The notes: generated from the sequence alone by a model not told the origin. A stretch of DNA of 64,000 bases from Gammaproteobacteria bacterium (GCA_013373375.1 JABXHY010000057.1:1-64000); one strand, 5' to 3'. Positions 54,391-64,000 are shown, numbered from the stretch's first letter. A program made the numbers and translations.

Positions 54391-55158
54391 ATGCTTCTCT
54401 CTAATAAAATGAACAGTCCTTGGGATTTCCGTCAAGGAATGTTCATTCTCGTTTCATTTATTGTCGTGTATTGTTCTTTGTCTGCAGGTCATATGTTGCT
54501 GGTAAAAGCGACAGTGGGCTTTGACAACTACCTTAAAAATGACACCGACTTCTACACGAAAGTTTTATTAGGTGGTCAGATCATAAAAGCGATGGCAATT
54601 TTAATCGCAATAAAATTCGTAGCTTTAAACCGATACCAATTAAATTGGGAGGCATTGGGATTTGTCAAAACGTCGACTCAATGGATTTTGGTAGCAGTTT
54701 TTATTTCATTGATTGGCCTGGTTTTACGGTTTCTATTAATGAAGTGGATGGTAACTGAGGTGCCAGCCTGGATACCATTTGTACAGCCCCCATTAAAGGA
54801 TCTGGCGATTAGTTTTAGTATATTGACATTCTTTTTAATTTTTACCGTCGTTATAACGCCAATTGTAGAAGAAATATTCTTTCGTGGATTTTTGTTTAAG
54901 TGGTTTGCTGGTAGAAAACCCATTTGGCTTGCCGCACTTATTAGTTCTGCGATGTTTGGTGCTTCTCATATTATTCCACCTCAGGCTATTTCAGCGGCGC
55001 TGATGTCGTTTCTAATTATCTATCTGTATGTCGCGAGCGGATCGATTTGGCCCCCGATTGTCTGCCATATTGTCAATAATGCTCTTTCTATTGTCGGTAA
55101 TTTGCTAGCAAGTACGCATTTATTGCCAGATTTTTTAATGCCACCAGGTATTTCATAG
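54391..55158 (+). CDS. CPBP-family intramembrane metalloprotease
   Basis: 255 residues with about seven transmembrane helices. CPBP/ABI motifs: EEIFFRG (E160, E161, R165), FGASHI with the second-motif His, and HIVNNA in the last helix. The family includes CAAX-type proteases and bacteriocin-immunity or regulator-processing proteins; the substrate is unknown. AGAGG precedes the ATG. Directly downstream of the membrane LuxR regulator, which raises the possibility of regulated proteolysis of that regulator (inference). Confidence 0.88.
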   Translation: MLLSNKMNSPWDFRQGMFILVSFIVVYCSLSAGHMLLVKATVGFDNYLKNDTDFYTKVLLGGQIIKAMAILIAIKFVALNRYQLNWEALGFVKTSTQWILVAVFISLIGLVLRFLLMKWMVTEVPAWIPFVQPPLKDLAISFSILTFFLIFTVVITPIVEEIFFRGFLFKWFAGRKPIWLAALISSAMFGASHIIPPQAISAALMSFLIIYLYVASGSIWPPIVCHIVNNALSIVGNLLASTHLLPDFLMPPGIS

Positions 55159-55374
55159 GTTGATGGGAAATATTTTGGTCGATATACCTTCTTATTTGGT
55201 TTCTCTGAAAAGCTGGCTGGTCTTAGTCTTTTATTAAGAGAGATTTATTTTTAACCAAAAGCCAGCTCGCTTTTATCACTAACGTTAAGTTCTATCCGCT
55301 AAACTATTGATGGTGGACACACTGAACGAAGAGATCTTTGATAGTCAAATTGTAGGTTACAGAATGCTCAATGT

Positions 55375-56625
55375 TTATAAGTTTGAGTTTGCCGGATGAT
55401 TAGGATTTGAAACGCTAACAACGGCAGAGTTATGTTGGTAATTCTTGGTGCATTTTATTTTCATACCAAATATGAACCTTGTAATCGAATTGCGACGCAA
55501 AAGCTCATAACCTAAAGCACAACTTGCAAATGTAAAGATCACTAAAAGTATCGGTTCCAGTACTGGTCCTAAAGACATTTTTGACAGCTGCATTGCAATG
55601 ATGATGGTCATCGTTTGATGCAAAATATACCAAGGTAATACCGCTTCATTCATGTATGTCAAAAACTTGTTATTATTTCTCAAGTATCGTCCGGCGTAGC
55701 CTACCAACATAAACAGCCAACTCAATACATTTAAAACCAAAATGAGGTTTATGATGAGGTGAGTTTCAAATTGTGCCGCCAGCCATTCAAGGTCATATCC
55801 ATTGTTAATGAGCCAATGGTCCAGTCGGTCATTATGCAAAATAAGAGTTGATACATAACCTAAGGTTGCCCCGGCTAACCATTTTCTTCTGTGAGTTATG
55901 ACTTGATCCCAGGCCACCTGACACTTTGCTAAAAAATAGCCGAGCAAAAAAATTGAGAAGTAAATTGCATGGGCATACCAGTCGTCGACTAACGCATTAG
56001 TATTGGGAAATATTGGTCTTAGCCAGAATCGCGCTAACAACATCCAACAAAGAATGAATAGCGTAATGCTGATAATCCCGGCCTGTTTAACTTTTTGATG
56101 AGACGAAATTTTGGACAAAAGAGGCCGAATGAATAGAAAAGCTAAGGTATAAAACCAAAGATACGCTAGGTACCAAAGATGATTCCAGGTAAGCAAGCCC
56201 AAAGGGCTGTACTGATAGTCAGGAAACTGCGATGTATTCGGGTCAATATAAAACGTCATGAATTCAAAATAACTTCCTTGAAACCCTTGGTTTTGAACCA
56301 ACTCATAATACAGCTGTGGCGGTACAATAAGGTACATTCCAATCACTAAGGGAATGAATACTCTGACTAACCGGATATGAAACAATCGGGTGAAGGATAA
56401 CTTAGGTTCAACTAACGACAGAGCGATTCCTGATATTAAAAATATAAGTGGCATGCGCCATCGGTTGGACAATAACATTAGGTTTTGCAGGAACTCACTC
56501 TGATGCTCACTTTTTACATGCCAGCCCCAATCGAAGACATAGAACATGCCAATGTGATAAAAAATCAGTAACAAGAAGGCTAAGGTTCTCAGCCAGTCGA
56601 TATCGTACCGTCGGTTGTCGATCAT
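55375..56625 (-). CDS. acyltransferase 3 family membrane protein
   Basis: 416 residues with about ten transmembrane helices. The opening DNRRYDIDWLRTLAFLLLIFYH contains the R/H motif of acyltransferase family 3, followed by RWRMPLIFLISGIALSL and later WNHLWYLAYLWFY. Such proteins, including the MdoC/OPG-type group, transfer acyl or succinyl groups to exported glycans or lipids across the inner membrane. Substrate unknown. It stands alone on the minus strand. Confidence 0.87.
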   Translation of the reverse strand: MIDNRRYDIDWLRTLAFLLLIFYHIGMFYVFDWGWHVKSEHQSEFLQNLMLLSNRWRMPLIFLISGIALSLVEPKLSFTRLFHIRLVRVFIPLVIGMYLIVPPQLYYELVQNQGFQGSYFEFMTFYIDPNTSQFPDYQYSPLGLLTWNHLWYLAYLWFYTLAFLFIRPLLSKISSHQKVKQAGIISITLFILCWMLLARFWLRPIFPNTNALVDDWYAHAIYFSIFLLGYFLAKCQVAWDQVITHRRKWLAGATLGYVSTLILHNDRLDHWLINNGYDLEWLAAQFETHLIINLILVLNVLSWLFMLVGYAGRYLRNNNKFLTYMNEAVLPWYILHQTMTIIIAMQLSKMSLGPVLEPILLVIFTFASCALGYELLRRNSITRFIFGMKIKCTKNYQHNSAVVSVSNPNHPANSNL

Positions 56626-56877
56626 TTAAGCTCCAATATTCTCAAACAGAAAATTCTCAAAAAGAAAGTCTTAAAAGGGAAGTCAAACAAGGACTAAAAA
56701 TATGCCAGTCCAAGTGAGGCAATTGGAATAAATGTGTTTAAAAAACAAAGAATTGGGATAAGCGGTGATATACTGGGATAAAAAGGAAGGCAATTTGACT
56801 TTGGTCTCTATATTGTGACGAAGTAAAACTGTGCTATAGAAAATAGTGGTTTAGAGAAAAGGTAATTTAGAGAAAAG

Positions 56878-57765
56878 GTGATAAAGAAAAATCCAGTGGC
56901 GAAGATGAATCGGCTTGAACATTTCCAAACCTATCAAAAATGGTACTTAGTAGCGTTAATCACTCTGTTTTTTGCGGTGAATAATACTATCTTGGCAACG
57001 TCTACCATAATGGAGGCTGGGCGTGATGGAGATATAGGATTCCAATTATGGGAGCCATTTGTTTGGGAATACACCAGTGCATTCAGCACTATGTTGCTAC
57101 TGTTTCCCTTTATCTGGTTTATGGCTACATTTCCGTTTGATTGGCAACGACCAATTCGTTGTTTGGGCATATACCTTGTAGCTTCTGTCGTTTATTCCTT
57201 GCTGCATGTCGCGATTATGGTGGTACTTCGTAAATTAATCTATTTGGCTCAAGGCGATATTTACAATTTTGGTTCTCTCAGTTTCGAATTAGTTTACGAG
57301 TACAGAAAAGATTTGTGGTCTTTTATCTTTATGATTGCGGTTTATTACAGCTATCTTTTTATTGTTAGTCGCTTAATCGGCGAAGCTAAAATAGTTCAGT
57401 CCGGTGAAGAATCTGTTCAAAATAATTTCAGCGATAGATTGCTCGTCAAAAAGCTGGGAAAGGAATTTATTATTCGCGTTGTTGAAATTGAATGGATGGA
57501 GGCATCTGGAAATTACGTCAACCTTCATGTTAAGGGAAGGGTTTATCCGATGCGTACAACACTTTCTAGTTTGGTGGAGCAGGTTGAGGAGAGAGGCTTC
57601 TGCAGAATACATCGCTCTTTTGCGATAAATCTGGATTTTATTGAATCGATATCACCAATCGGAGGCGGAGACAGCGAAGTATTGCTACTCAACGGAAAAG
57701 TTCTTACTTTGTCTCGTCGATATAAAGATCAGTTTAAAGAAACTTTTTCAGCAAATAACAATTAA
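56878..57765 (+). CDS. membrane LytTR transcriptional regulator
   Basis: 295 residues. Four transmembrane helices (about 22-42, 60-85, 95-118 and 142-163), then a LytTR DNA-binding domain (about 190-290; IEWMEASGNYVNLHV, FCRIHRSFAINLDFIESI, LTLSRRYKDQF). There is no receiver, so this is a one-component regulator that senses at the membrane. The start may be this GTG, preceded by AGAGAAAAG, or ATG 56905. A 14-base direct repeat TTTAGAGAAAAGGT spans the region just upstream. The acyltransferase gene is divergent. Confidence 0.85.
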   Translation: MIKKNPVAKMNRLEHFQTYQKWYLVALITLFFAVNNTILATSTIMEAGRDGDIGFQLWEPFVWEYTSAFSTMLLLFPFIWFMATFPFDWQRPIRCLGIYLVASVVYSLLHVAIMVVLRKLIYLAQGDIYNFGSLSFELVYEYRKDLWSFIFMIAVYYSYLFIVSRLIGEAKIVQSGEESVQNNFSDRLLVKKLGKEFIIRVVEIEWMEASGNYVNLHVKGRVYPMRTTLSSLVEQVEERGFCRIHRSFAINLDFIESISPIGGGDSEVLLLNGKVLTLSRRYKDQFKETFSANNN

Positions 57766-57900
57766 ATTACTGATTTAAAGAGAAAAACTGATATTGAAAA
57801 TATGTTAACAAAGAGCATTGCTTAACACTTCTTGTATAAAGTCTCATGTTAATATTTTAATAATTTTTGACTAGCCATTGGCAAAAATCAGAGGTTTACA

Positions 57901-58440
57901 ATGACAGAAGAATTACTCGTTAGCGAAGCAGAGTTTACGCAAAAAGTTTGTAACTACTGGGTTACACAAGGTGCTCTTGCTCTAGTTTTTTCTATTGTCG
58001 GCATTCCATTACTTTTAATTTGGATTCCAGTTGGATTATTTTTTTCGCGCCATTACTTAAGAAAAATGGAATGCAAACTCACGAATAAAGCACTTAAATT
58101 TAAAAAGGGCTTGCTGGTAAAAGTTGAAAAAACCATTCCGCTCGAAAAAATTACTGATATGGGATTAGAGCAGGGACCATTGATGCGATTTTTTGGCATA
58201 TATAAATTAACTGTTGAGACTGCAGGCCAGTCCGGTCATGGTGCATTAGTTTCTCTCTTAGGTATAGTGGAAACCAAGACTTTTAGAGCGAAAGTCTTGA
58301 AACAACGTGAAAAATTTATGATTAAGTCGCATCGAGAAACTGAGGTTAGTTCAGTAGATGAGTCGCCTGACAATGTAGCGTTACTGGTAGATATTCGAGA
58401 TGCTCTTTTAAGAATTGAAAAGAGACTGGAAAAGAGTTGA
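57901..58440 (+). CDS. PH-domain (bPH2/YdbS-like) membrane protein
   Basis: 179 residues. A membrane hairpin (about 25-55; WVTQGALALVFSIVGIPLLL) is followed by a bacterial PH-like domain (about 58-130): KCxLTNKALKFKKGLL-type start, KVEKTIPLEKITDMGLEQGP and GIYKLTVETAGQ. The C-terminal tail forms a charged helix. The family (bPH2, formerly DUF304) occurs in membrane proteins of unknown role. AGAGG precedes the ATG. Confidence 0.85.
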   Translation: MTEELLVSEAEFTQKVCNYWVTQGALALVFSIVGIPLLLIWIPVGLFFSRHYLRKMECKLTNKALKFKKGLLVKVEKTIPLEKITDMGLEQGPLMRFFGIYKLTVETAGQSGHGALVSLLGIVETKTFRAKVLKQREKFMIKSHRETEVSSVDESPDNVALLVDIRDALLRIEKRLEKS

Positions 58441-58496
58441 TTTAGATTAAGTATTATTAATGCACAATTTGGAGCCAGATTTAAACAAGAGGTTGA

Positions 58497-58533
58497 AACA
58501 ATAGAATAGATGTTTGAAATCTATTCTATTGTT
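58497..58533. terminator. bidirectional terminator hairpin
   Basis: Perfect 15-bp stem AACAATAGAATAGAT / ATCTATTCTATTGTT with a 7-base loop, between the convergent PH-domain and TonB/Sel1 genes. Confidence 0.8.
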
Positions 58534-58567
58534 AAAACTGCTTTTATAAAATTAACTGAGTTAAGCG

Positions 58568-59938
58568 TTAACTTTTTTGAAACCACAACTGTTTTGCTTT
58601 GTAGCTATCTAAGCGTTCTTTAATTTCAGAAACATCATAATCTAGGTCTTCAGCATCATCTAAAGCTTCTTCCTGATAATCAATAGCCTCTTCAAAGTCT
58701 CCGAGTGCAGCATAAGAGGCCGCTAATATTTCATTTTCAGTAACTGTGTCGCGGTAATTGCGCCATGAAATATTATCCATAACTTTGATCGCGCGTTTTG
58801 GATTGGCAATATCTTCATAAGGTGACGTTGCTAAAAGCCATGCCAATCGTATTGTTGCCGAAGAACTCATCTCACCTTGTTGTTGTAGGTTATCTAAATA
58901 AGACAATGCGAGTAATTGGCTTTCACGAGTTGGTGTTTGTAACGCTAGTCCAGCTAATGATTCTTGCGCATTTAATTGACCGTTCGCCGCCGCTCGAGTT
59001 AACCAGGCAATACCTTTTTCTTTATCCTGGCGGCAACCGTTTCCGTATAGGAGTGATAGTCCCAGCTTATATTGTGCAGAAGCAAATCCTTGAACAGCAG
59101 AGTTTAAGTACATTTCAGTTGGATTTACATCGCCTTCGAGAGACGATAGCTTTTCATGCCAGTAACCCAAAGCAAATTGTGCTGGTGCATCGCCTTGCTT
59201 TGCTTTATTGGCCAGGTCATCGTAAACGCTCTTTTTAAGGGTTAAGTCGGCACCTTGTAACCGAAACTTAAGTGTATAGCCCAGATCGAAAGACGGTATA
59301 AGTTCATTCTGCTCATTTCTAGCTGGTTCAAAGCGCCATTTACTGATGCTCTTTAAGGTTTCGCTGACAAAAGTACTGTCAGGAAAACTTTCAATTACAC
59401 GAATGTTTCTCGGGTTTCCTTTCACATCTAGGTCGAGTCTTACGCGAACCCATCCTTGAATACCCCGTCGTGCAGCGTCGTAAGGATAACGCGGCTCGAC
59501 AATCTTAAGGGCCGTTGCATCGTGACTTTTTCCTGCTTTCTTCTCCTCGAGAAGCTCGGGATAAAGTCGTTTAATCAGCACTTCGGAATCGTAATTTTTT
59601 ATGAGGCTTTCGTATTCTGCTGCTGCGAGATCCATATTCACAACTTTTTTGGTGATGATGTTATGAATTTTCTTTTCTTCTGCATTCGCTAACGCCGATT
59701 CAGTCGCCAGTTTGGTCCACGCATACGCCTTATTGATGTTTTTTTCAACATGCTGACCCTGAAAATACATAACACCAAGGTTAAACTGTGAACGTTTTTC
59801 GCCGAGCTGAGCCAGTTTTTGGAACTCCTCAAACGCTTTATCGTATTGCTGCTTCTCATAGAAGTTGAGCGCCGAATTGAAGTCAGCAGAGGCGATGAGT
59901 GAACAGACACTCAATAGTAATGCAATTACATTTTTCAT
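58568..59938 (-). CDS. exported TonB C-terminal-domain protein flanked by Sel1-like repeats
   Basis: 456 residues. Signal peptide (about 1-18). N-terminal TPR/Sel1 repeats (about 20-80; FEEFQKLAQLGEKRSQFNLG) are followed by a TonB_C domain (about 145-232; PRYPYDAARRGIQGWVRVRL, then SISKWRFEPAR). More Sel1 repeats follow (about 235-340) and a helical tail. Unlike TonB, it has no N-terminal membrane anchor or Pro-rich arm, and the TonB domain is internal. It is probably a soluble periplasmic adaptor rather than an energy transducer. AGGGAG precedes the ATG. Confidence 0.85.
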   Translation of the reverse strand: MKNVIALLLSVCSLIASADFNSALNFYEKQQYDKAFEEFQKLAQLGEKRSQFNLGVMYFQGQHVEKNINKAYAWTKLATESALANAEEKKIHNIITKKVVNMDLAAAEYESLIKNYDSEVLIKRLYPELLEEKKAGKSHDATALKIVEPRYPYDAARRGIQGWVRVRLDLDVKGNPRNIRVIESFPDSTFVSETLKSISKWRFEPARNEQNELIPSFDLGYTLKFRLQGADLTLKKSVYDDLANKAKQGDAPAQFALGYWHEKLSSLEGDVNPTEMYLNSAVQGFASAQYKLGLSLLYGNGCRQDKEKGIAWLTRAAANGQLNAQESLAGLALQTPTRESQLLALSYLDNLQQQGEMSSSATIRLAWLLATSPYEDIANPKRAIKVMDNISWRNYRDTVTENEILAASYAALGDFEEAIDYQEEALDDAEDLDYDVSEIKERLDSYKAKQLWFQKS

Positions 59939-60306
59939 TATTAACTCCCTATTTATCTAAGTAATTGTGAATTTCCGCACTCTTTGTTCACGATTGAACA
60001 AGACCTCTTGATGCGGTAATCAAACTCTACTTAGAAACCAGAAATGGCCTTATTTCATTTTCGACCATTATTAGAGAAATTTAGACTTATCGCTAGTGAA
60101 TATCAGACAGTTGTTGGTGAATTTTGGCCAACCCCTTACAAATAAAGGATTACAGCGAAGTTAGGAGAATTAAACGATAGGCGAGCTAAGAAACTAGTTT
60201 TGTATGAATAATAGCCACTTGAGGATCTGCTGTGATGTAATTCTTCCTCTTGTTGATACTTTTTTCCTTAGATATTATTGATTGATTAAGAAGGAGAGGA
60301 TATTTC
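59939..60306. other. intergenic region, divergent promoters
   Basis: 368 bases between the leftward TonB/Sel1 gene and the rightward hybrid kinase. Nothing beyond a good AAGGAGAGGA ribosome-binding site at about 60290-60299 for the kinase. Confidence 0.4.
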
Positions 60307-63300
60307 GTGAGGAAGATTGCCAGTATTTTGGTGATATTAATGGCTTTAGGGGTGGGGAAAGTTTCGGCAAATCTTGAAACCTACGTCGCAAAGTTCCAGT
60401 TTCGACCATACTTAATTGAGAATCAGCAAAAACTAGAGTCTCCCAGACTGATTTTTCAGGATAGTCGAGGGGTATTCTGGTTCGTTTATCAAAATAAAGT
60501 CATTGTCCAAAAAGGCAGTGCTTTTCATACTATCCAAATTCCGACTCTACAAGGCGATACGCGTTCCAATTCAGCTCGATGGCGCCTCGTTGAATTTAAT
60601 GAGTCAGTATTACTCAGTGTCGGTAGTGCGATATTTCAAATAAAATATAATGGACTTCAGGTAGTCCAGTGGCCGATTTATTCTGATAACTCGCAGGAGC
60701 GAGTCGAGGGAACCATAACGGATTTAATGGTTGACCAATCTAATAGCGTATGGATTGCTACTTCAACGTCAATTTATCGCTGGCGCAGTAATAAGCAGCA
60801 TTTACAAATACTCGAGAGCGATAACAGCGCTGAAAATCTATTTCCTAATGTTTTATTGCAGCTGTCGTCAGGAGAAATTTGGGTAGGCAGCTTTTTATCA
60901 AAGTTGGTCAATATACAAACTAATAGCGATCGACCCTCGATATCCAGAACCCTAATATTGGATTCCGATCAATCGATTGTCGTTCAGAGTATGCTTGAGC
61001 TTCCAGACCGAAGTGTGCTGGTTGGGACATCTAACGGACTTTATCAGTTTGACAGTCATTCAGGGCAAATAAAATTGTTACCACTCGATAGTGGGATCAT
61101 CGATATCACTCATATTCAGTTGCAAGATAATTTACTTTGGTTGGTTGCTAACGGAAAAGCTTATTTTCTTGAAACGAATGATGTCGGAAATATAAATGTT
61201 GAGCATCTTTCTAACAGTGGCATGGTGCTTACGCCTAAAGTTCTGAATGCAAAATCGCATCTTTCTATTTCAGAGCCTGGAATGAAAGTTCACGATCTCT
61301 TTATCGATTATGAAGATAGTGTCTTAATTTCAGTTCATAACTGGGGGCTATTTCGTTTCCATCCCTACCAACATCAGGCACAAAAACTGTACATTAATTC
61401 CAGTCAGGAGTTGAGTCGGTTTCTTACTATTTTTCAAGTGATGGATAACAAGATAAAAATCGTTGGCGATAACAGCAAAACGCAATTATTTTCTACTCAG
61501 GACGCGATTGATTTCGTAACATATAGTGCAGATATTTCTCAGCAAGGAACAGTTTGGCTCGGTGGATTTGGTTCGATAAGGAAAATTGAAGAAGGCGCAA
61601 TGGCCTTTGAGTTTAAATTAAATGAGAAATTTCCATCGAAAGTTTTAGCGGTACTGCAATACGACGATTACTTGTGGGTACTGTCGGAATTAGGTGGGCT
61701 ATCTATTTATGATAGGTTGGGTAACCAAATTAATCTTGATATGACCAGTATTGAGTCTCAGCTAATTAGCGCGAAAACGCTAATTAGAGTACCCGATGGA
61801 ATTTTATTAATCTCAGAGCAATCTCTGTCGTTGCTCACTATTGAGGAATCTAAAGTTAAAGTGTCGCAGATGATGACACTGCCGATGTCTGTTGTTTCTT
61901 GGTCGTATCAAAACGGTGAATTTCTTATATTACATCCAGGCCAACAAATATCCTGGCTGGATGTTAAAGACCTGAGTTTGAGCACGCAGAATTTACCAAT
62001 AGATTTTGAAGGATGCGCGGTGAACACAGGTAATGTTATTTGGTATTCAACTAATCTTGGGCAAATTAAAGCCAAGAATTTACTGACCGGTGTCATAACG
62101 GCTTTCGACTCTACTAAAGGGGTAGAAATCAATGGTGCGACAGGAGAGTGGTGTGCTGGTTATAAAGAAGGAGTGATTTTTTCAGGCTATACCGGCTTTA
62201 TTTATATAGACGAAGCTTATCTGAAAGATTCTTTTCAATCGATCGTGCCCAGACTGTATGTTGATTCAGTAACAACAAGCACAGCAAAGGTATTTTATGA
62301 TTTTGACGAGCCACTAAAACTTCGCTCTGAAGACTTTCCTATTCAAGTTGAATTTTATAAGAACCATTATGTTGCTAATGATCGGCAAACCTATGATTTT
62401 ATGCTCAATAACTCTGGTACTTGGCAGACGCTGAATGATAAGCAGCAAGCAATAAGCTTAACTCAGTTAGATTCTGGCAACCATCAACTCCAGATACGAA
62501 CAACTAATTATCGTGGCGACAGTGGCATAAGCAATACGGTTCGACTTTCTGTGTTGCCTAACTGGTGGCAGTCAAAATGGGCGTACGTCATTTATTTACT
62601 TTGTGCTGCAATAGCCGTTTATTTGATCGTAAAAGTCAGAGTCCGGTCGGTTAATCAAAAAGCTCAATTATTAGAAGAGATGATAAAACAGCGCACTTAT
62701 GAGTTATCGAATGCAAAAAAGCATGTTGAGTCACTTCTGGAACAAAAAGAAGTCGAGTTGGCCAATGTATCACACGAATTTAGAACACCACTTACCTTAA
62801 TTCAGGGGTACACTCGTCAACTTTTGTCAGGAGAAAAGGAGCCTGAAAAAATTAATTGGCTCGCTGGCATTACAAAATATTCCACTCGTCTTATTCGTTT
62901 GGTCGAACAGCTTCTCGATCTGGAAAGGTTCAAGCATAAGAAGTTATCGGATAAATCAGTGCTTAATGCTAGCAAGTTAACGCGTTCAATTGTTGACTCT
63001 TTTAATATTCTTATTCAAGAGCATAAATTAACTTTGAATCTAAACGTTGAAGATAAAATATTTGTTGAAATAGTCCCGGACGTTTTAGAAAAAATACTTA
63101 TCAATTTATTGAGTAACGCCATTAAATATACACATCAAGGCGGAAGTATCGTCATTTCCCTGAAGGGTGATACAGCTAATCGACTTCATCTTTCAGTTAA
63201 AGATAATGGCATCGGAATCTCACCTGAAGAACAGATGAAAATATTTGAAAGATTCGAGAGGGTGAATTCAAATGATCATTTAGAAGCGGAAGGAACGGGA

Positions 63301-64000
63301 ATAGGTTTGTCACTGGTGAAGGAATTGGTTCGACTTCACGACGGCACAATTAAAGTATTAAGTGATCCTAACCAAGGCAGTGAATTTATTATCAGTCTTC
63401 CTGTGATTACATTTTCGTCAAATGATTACCATCTTCAATTTGATAGTAAGCGAGTCGAGAACGAAGTCTTATTGCTACAGCATTCACAATTAGAGAAACG
63501 GCCATTATTGGAAAATGCAGATGAACAATCTTTGTTAAGTGGCCAACCAGAGTCGTCAGAAAAGCCTATTCTCTTAATTATCGATGATAATCACGATATG
63601 GTGTTGTTTCTCAAACAGCTTTTGGATAATGATTATCACTGTTACAGCGCTATCAATGGACAAATGGGATTTGAAACTGCCAAGGAAGTCATTCCTGATA
63701 TTATAATTTGTGACATCATGATGCCTGTAATGGATGGCTTTGAATTTGTACAAACATTACGTTCCGATACACTGACCAGTCACATACCGATTATTATGTT
63801 GACTGCGAAGGGAGACCGAGAAAGCCGATTAAAGAGTTGGGAAGTTTCTGCGGATCAGTACTTACTTAAACCATTTGACGAGCATGAGCTCAGGCTACAA
63901 TTATCAAATTTATTAGAAATACGCAGTCTGGTACAGTCTCGTTTTAGTGACATGAGTTACTCTGGTAATTCAAAAGTTTCGTTCTCGTCTACTGATCAAA
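60307..64000 (+). CDS. hybrid sensor histidine kinase with Reg_prop/Y_Y_Y-type sensor (cut by window end)
   Basis: At least 1231 residues, running past the window. GTG start with a strong AAGGAGAGGA site. Signal peptide (about 1-22), divergent propeller repeats (about 40-640; SVWIATSTSIYRW, VLVGTSNGLYQF), Y_Y_Y-like domain (about 680-755) and a transmembrane helix (about 758-780). HisKA follows with VSHEFRTPL (H823), then HATPase_c (SNAIKYTHQGG, DNGIGISP, GTGIGLSL) and a receiver (DIMMP, D1136; LLKPF). After the receiver the sequence still resembles the hybrid kinase at 17462-21583, so an AraC HTH probably follows outside the window. Paralogous to that kinase, but the propeller is far more diverged. 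Confidence 0.9.
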   Translation, partial: MRKIASILVILMALGVGKVSANLETYVAKFQFRPYLIENQQKLESPRLIFQDSRGVFWFVYQNKVIVQKGSAFHTIQIPTLQGDTRSNSARWRLVEFNESVLLSVGSAIFQIKYNGLQVVQWPIYSDNSQERVEGTITDLMVDQSNSVWIATSTSIYRWRSNKQHLQILESDNSAENLFPNVLLQLSSGEIWVGSFLSKLVNIQTNSDRPSISRTLILDSDQSIVVQSMLELPDRSVLVGTSNGLYQFDSHSGQIKLLPLDSGIIDITHIQLQDNLLWLVANGKAYFLETNDVGNINVEHLSNSGMVLTPKVLNAKSHLSISEPGMKVHDLFIDYEDSVLISVHNWGLFRFHPYQHQAQKLYINSSQELSRFLTIFQVMDNKIKIVGDNSKTQLFSTQDAIDFVTYSADISQQGTVWLGGFGSIRKIEEGAMAFEFKLNEKFPSKVLAVLQYDDYLWVLSELGGLSIYDRLGNQINLDMTSIESQLISAKTLIRVPDGILLISEQSLSLLTIEESKVKVSQMMTLPMSVVSWSYQNGEFLILHPGQQISWLDVKDLSLSTQNLPIDFEGCAVNTGNVIWYSTNLGQIKAKNLLTGVITAFDSTKGVEINGATGEWCAGYKEGVIFSGYTGFIYIDEAYLKDSFQSIVPRLYVDSVTTSTAKVFYDFDEPLKLRSEDFPIQVEFYKNHYVANDRQTYDFMLNNSGTWQTLNDKQQAISLTQLDSGNHQLQIRTTNYRGDSGISNTVRLSVLPNWWQSKWAYVIYLLCAAIAVYLIVKVRVRSVNQKAQLLEEMIKQRTYELSNAKKHVESLLEQKEVELANVSHEFRTPLTLIQGYTRQLLSGEKEPEKINWLAGITKYSTRLIRLVEQLLDLERFKHKKLSDKSVLNASKLTRSIVDSFNILIQEHKLTLNLNVEDKIFVEIVPDVLEKILINLLSNAIKYTHQGGSIVISLKGDTANRLHLSVKDNGIGISPEEQMKIFERFERVNSNDHLEAEGTGIGLSLVKELVRLHDGTIKVLSDPNQGSEFIISLPVITFSSNDYHLQFDSKRVENEVLLLQHSQLEKRPLLENADEQSLLSGQPESSEKPILLIIDDNHDMVLFLKQLLDNDYHCYSAINGQMGFETAKEVIPDIIICDIMMPVMDGFEFVQTLRSDTLTSHIPIIMLTAKGDRESRLKSWEVSADQYLLKPFDEHELRLQLSNLLEIRSLVQSRFSDMSYSGNSKVSFSSTDQ

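Overview
The window looks like chromosome of a marine, heterotrophic gammaproteobacterium. It is AT-rich, dense with secreted hydrolases and cell-surface proteins, and carries gammaproteobacterial family markers (a DUF2956 protein, a PHA-system family protein, a GlyGly-CTERM protein, a RimK-like/RLAN protein). A relative of Kangiellaceae (Kangiella, Aliikangiella, Pleionea) would fit, but that is inference from gene style only. I see no rRNA, tRNA, phage, insertion sequence or CRISPR array. No block of genes stands apart as a clear island.

Layout. 0-9 kb: DUF2956 protein; a secreted reprolysin-like metalloprotease with a seven-repeat propeller; a small cupin; an NTF2-like secreted protein; a 1241-residue Reg_prop/Y_Y_Y/GAF/GGDEF sensor; a one-helix membrane protein. 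9-17 kb: a secreted double discoidin-domain protein, with a cluster of palindromes upstream, next to a CadC-like membrane regulator; several very small proteins; two tandemly duplicated secreted cysteine-containing proteins. 17-27 kb: a hybrid histidine kinase/receiver/AraC regulator, an ankyrin protein, a large M9 collagenase-like protease with a GlyGly-CTERM tail, and a leucine-rich-repeat lipoprotein. 27-34 kb: a secreted peptidoglycan amidase, then a tight three-gene cassette (RLAN/RimK-like ATP-grasp ligase, DUF2817 M14-like peptidase, GNAT-C39 fusion) that looks like a peptide-modification system. 34-41 kb: small lipoprotein, PHA-system protein, membrane protein, a 7TMR-DISM histidine kinase convergent with a NarL-type regulator, and a secreted phosphoesterase carrying a VMO-I-like domain. 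41-50.6 kb: small stress-type protein, CARDB protein, S41 peptidase, TspO-like protein, a two-part alpha/beta hydrolase split at an A9 run, and a LytS/LytTR pair. 50.6-64 kb: acetyl-CoA hydrolase family protein, an orphan secretin N-domain protein, a membrane LuxR-type regulator, CPBP protease, acyltransferase, membrane LytTR regulator, PH-domain protein, a TonB/Sel1 protein, and a second Reg_prop hybrid kinase cut by the window end.

Taken together, most genes are either exported (proteases, amidase, phosphoesterase, adhesin-like and lectin-like proteins) or one- and two-component sensors that could control such exported products. Three sensors share the Reg_prop/Y_Y_Y periplasmic architecture but have different outputs (c-di-GMP synthesis versus phosphorelay plus AraC). 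The most unusual points are the slippery A9 site joining two halves of a hydrolase, the ATP-grasp peptide-ligase cassette, the VMO-I domain, the orphan secretin N-domain protein beside a membrane LuxR regulator, and the palindrome array before the discoidin gene.
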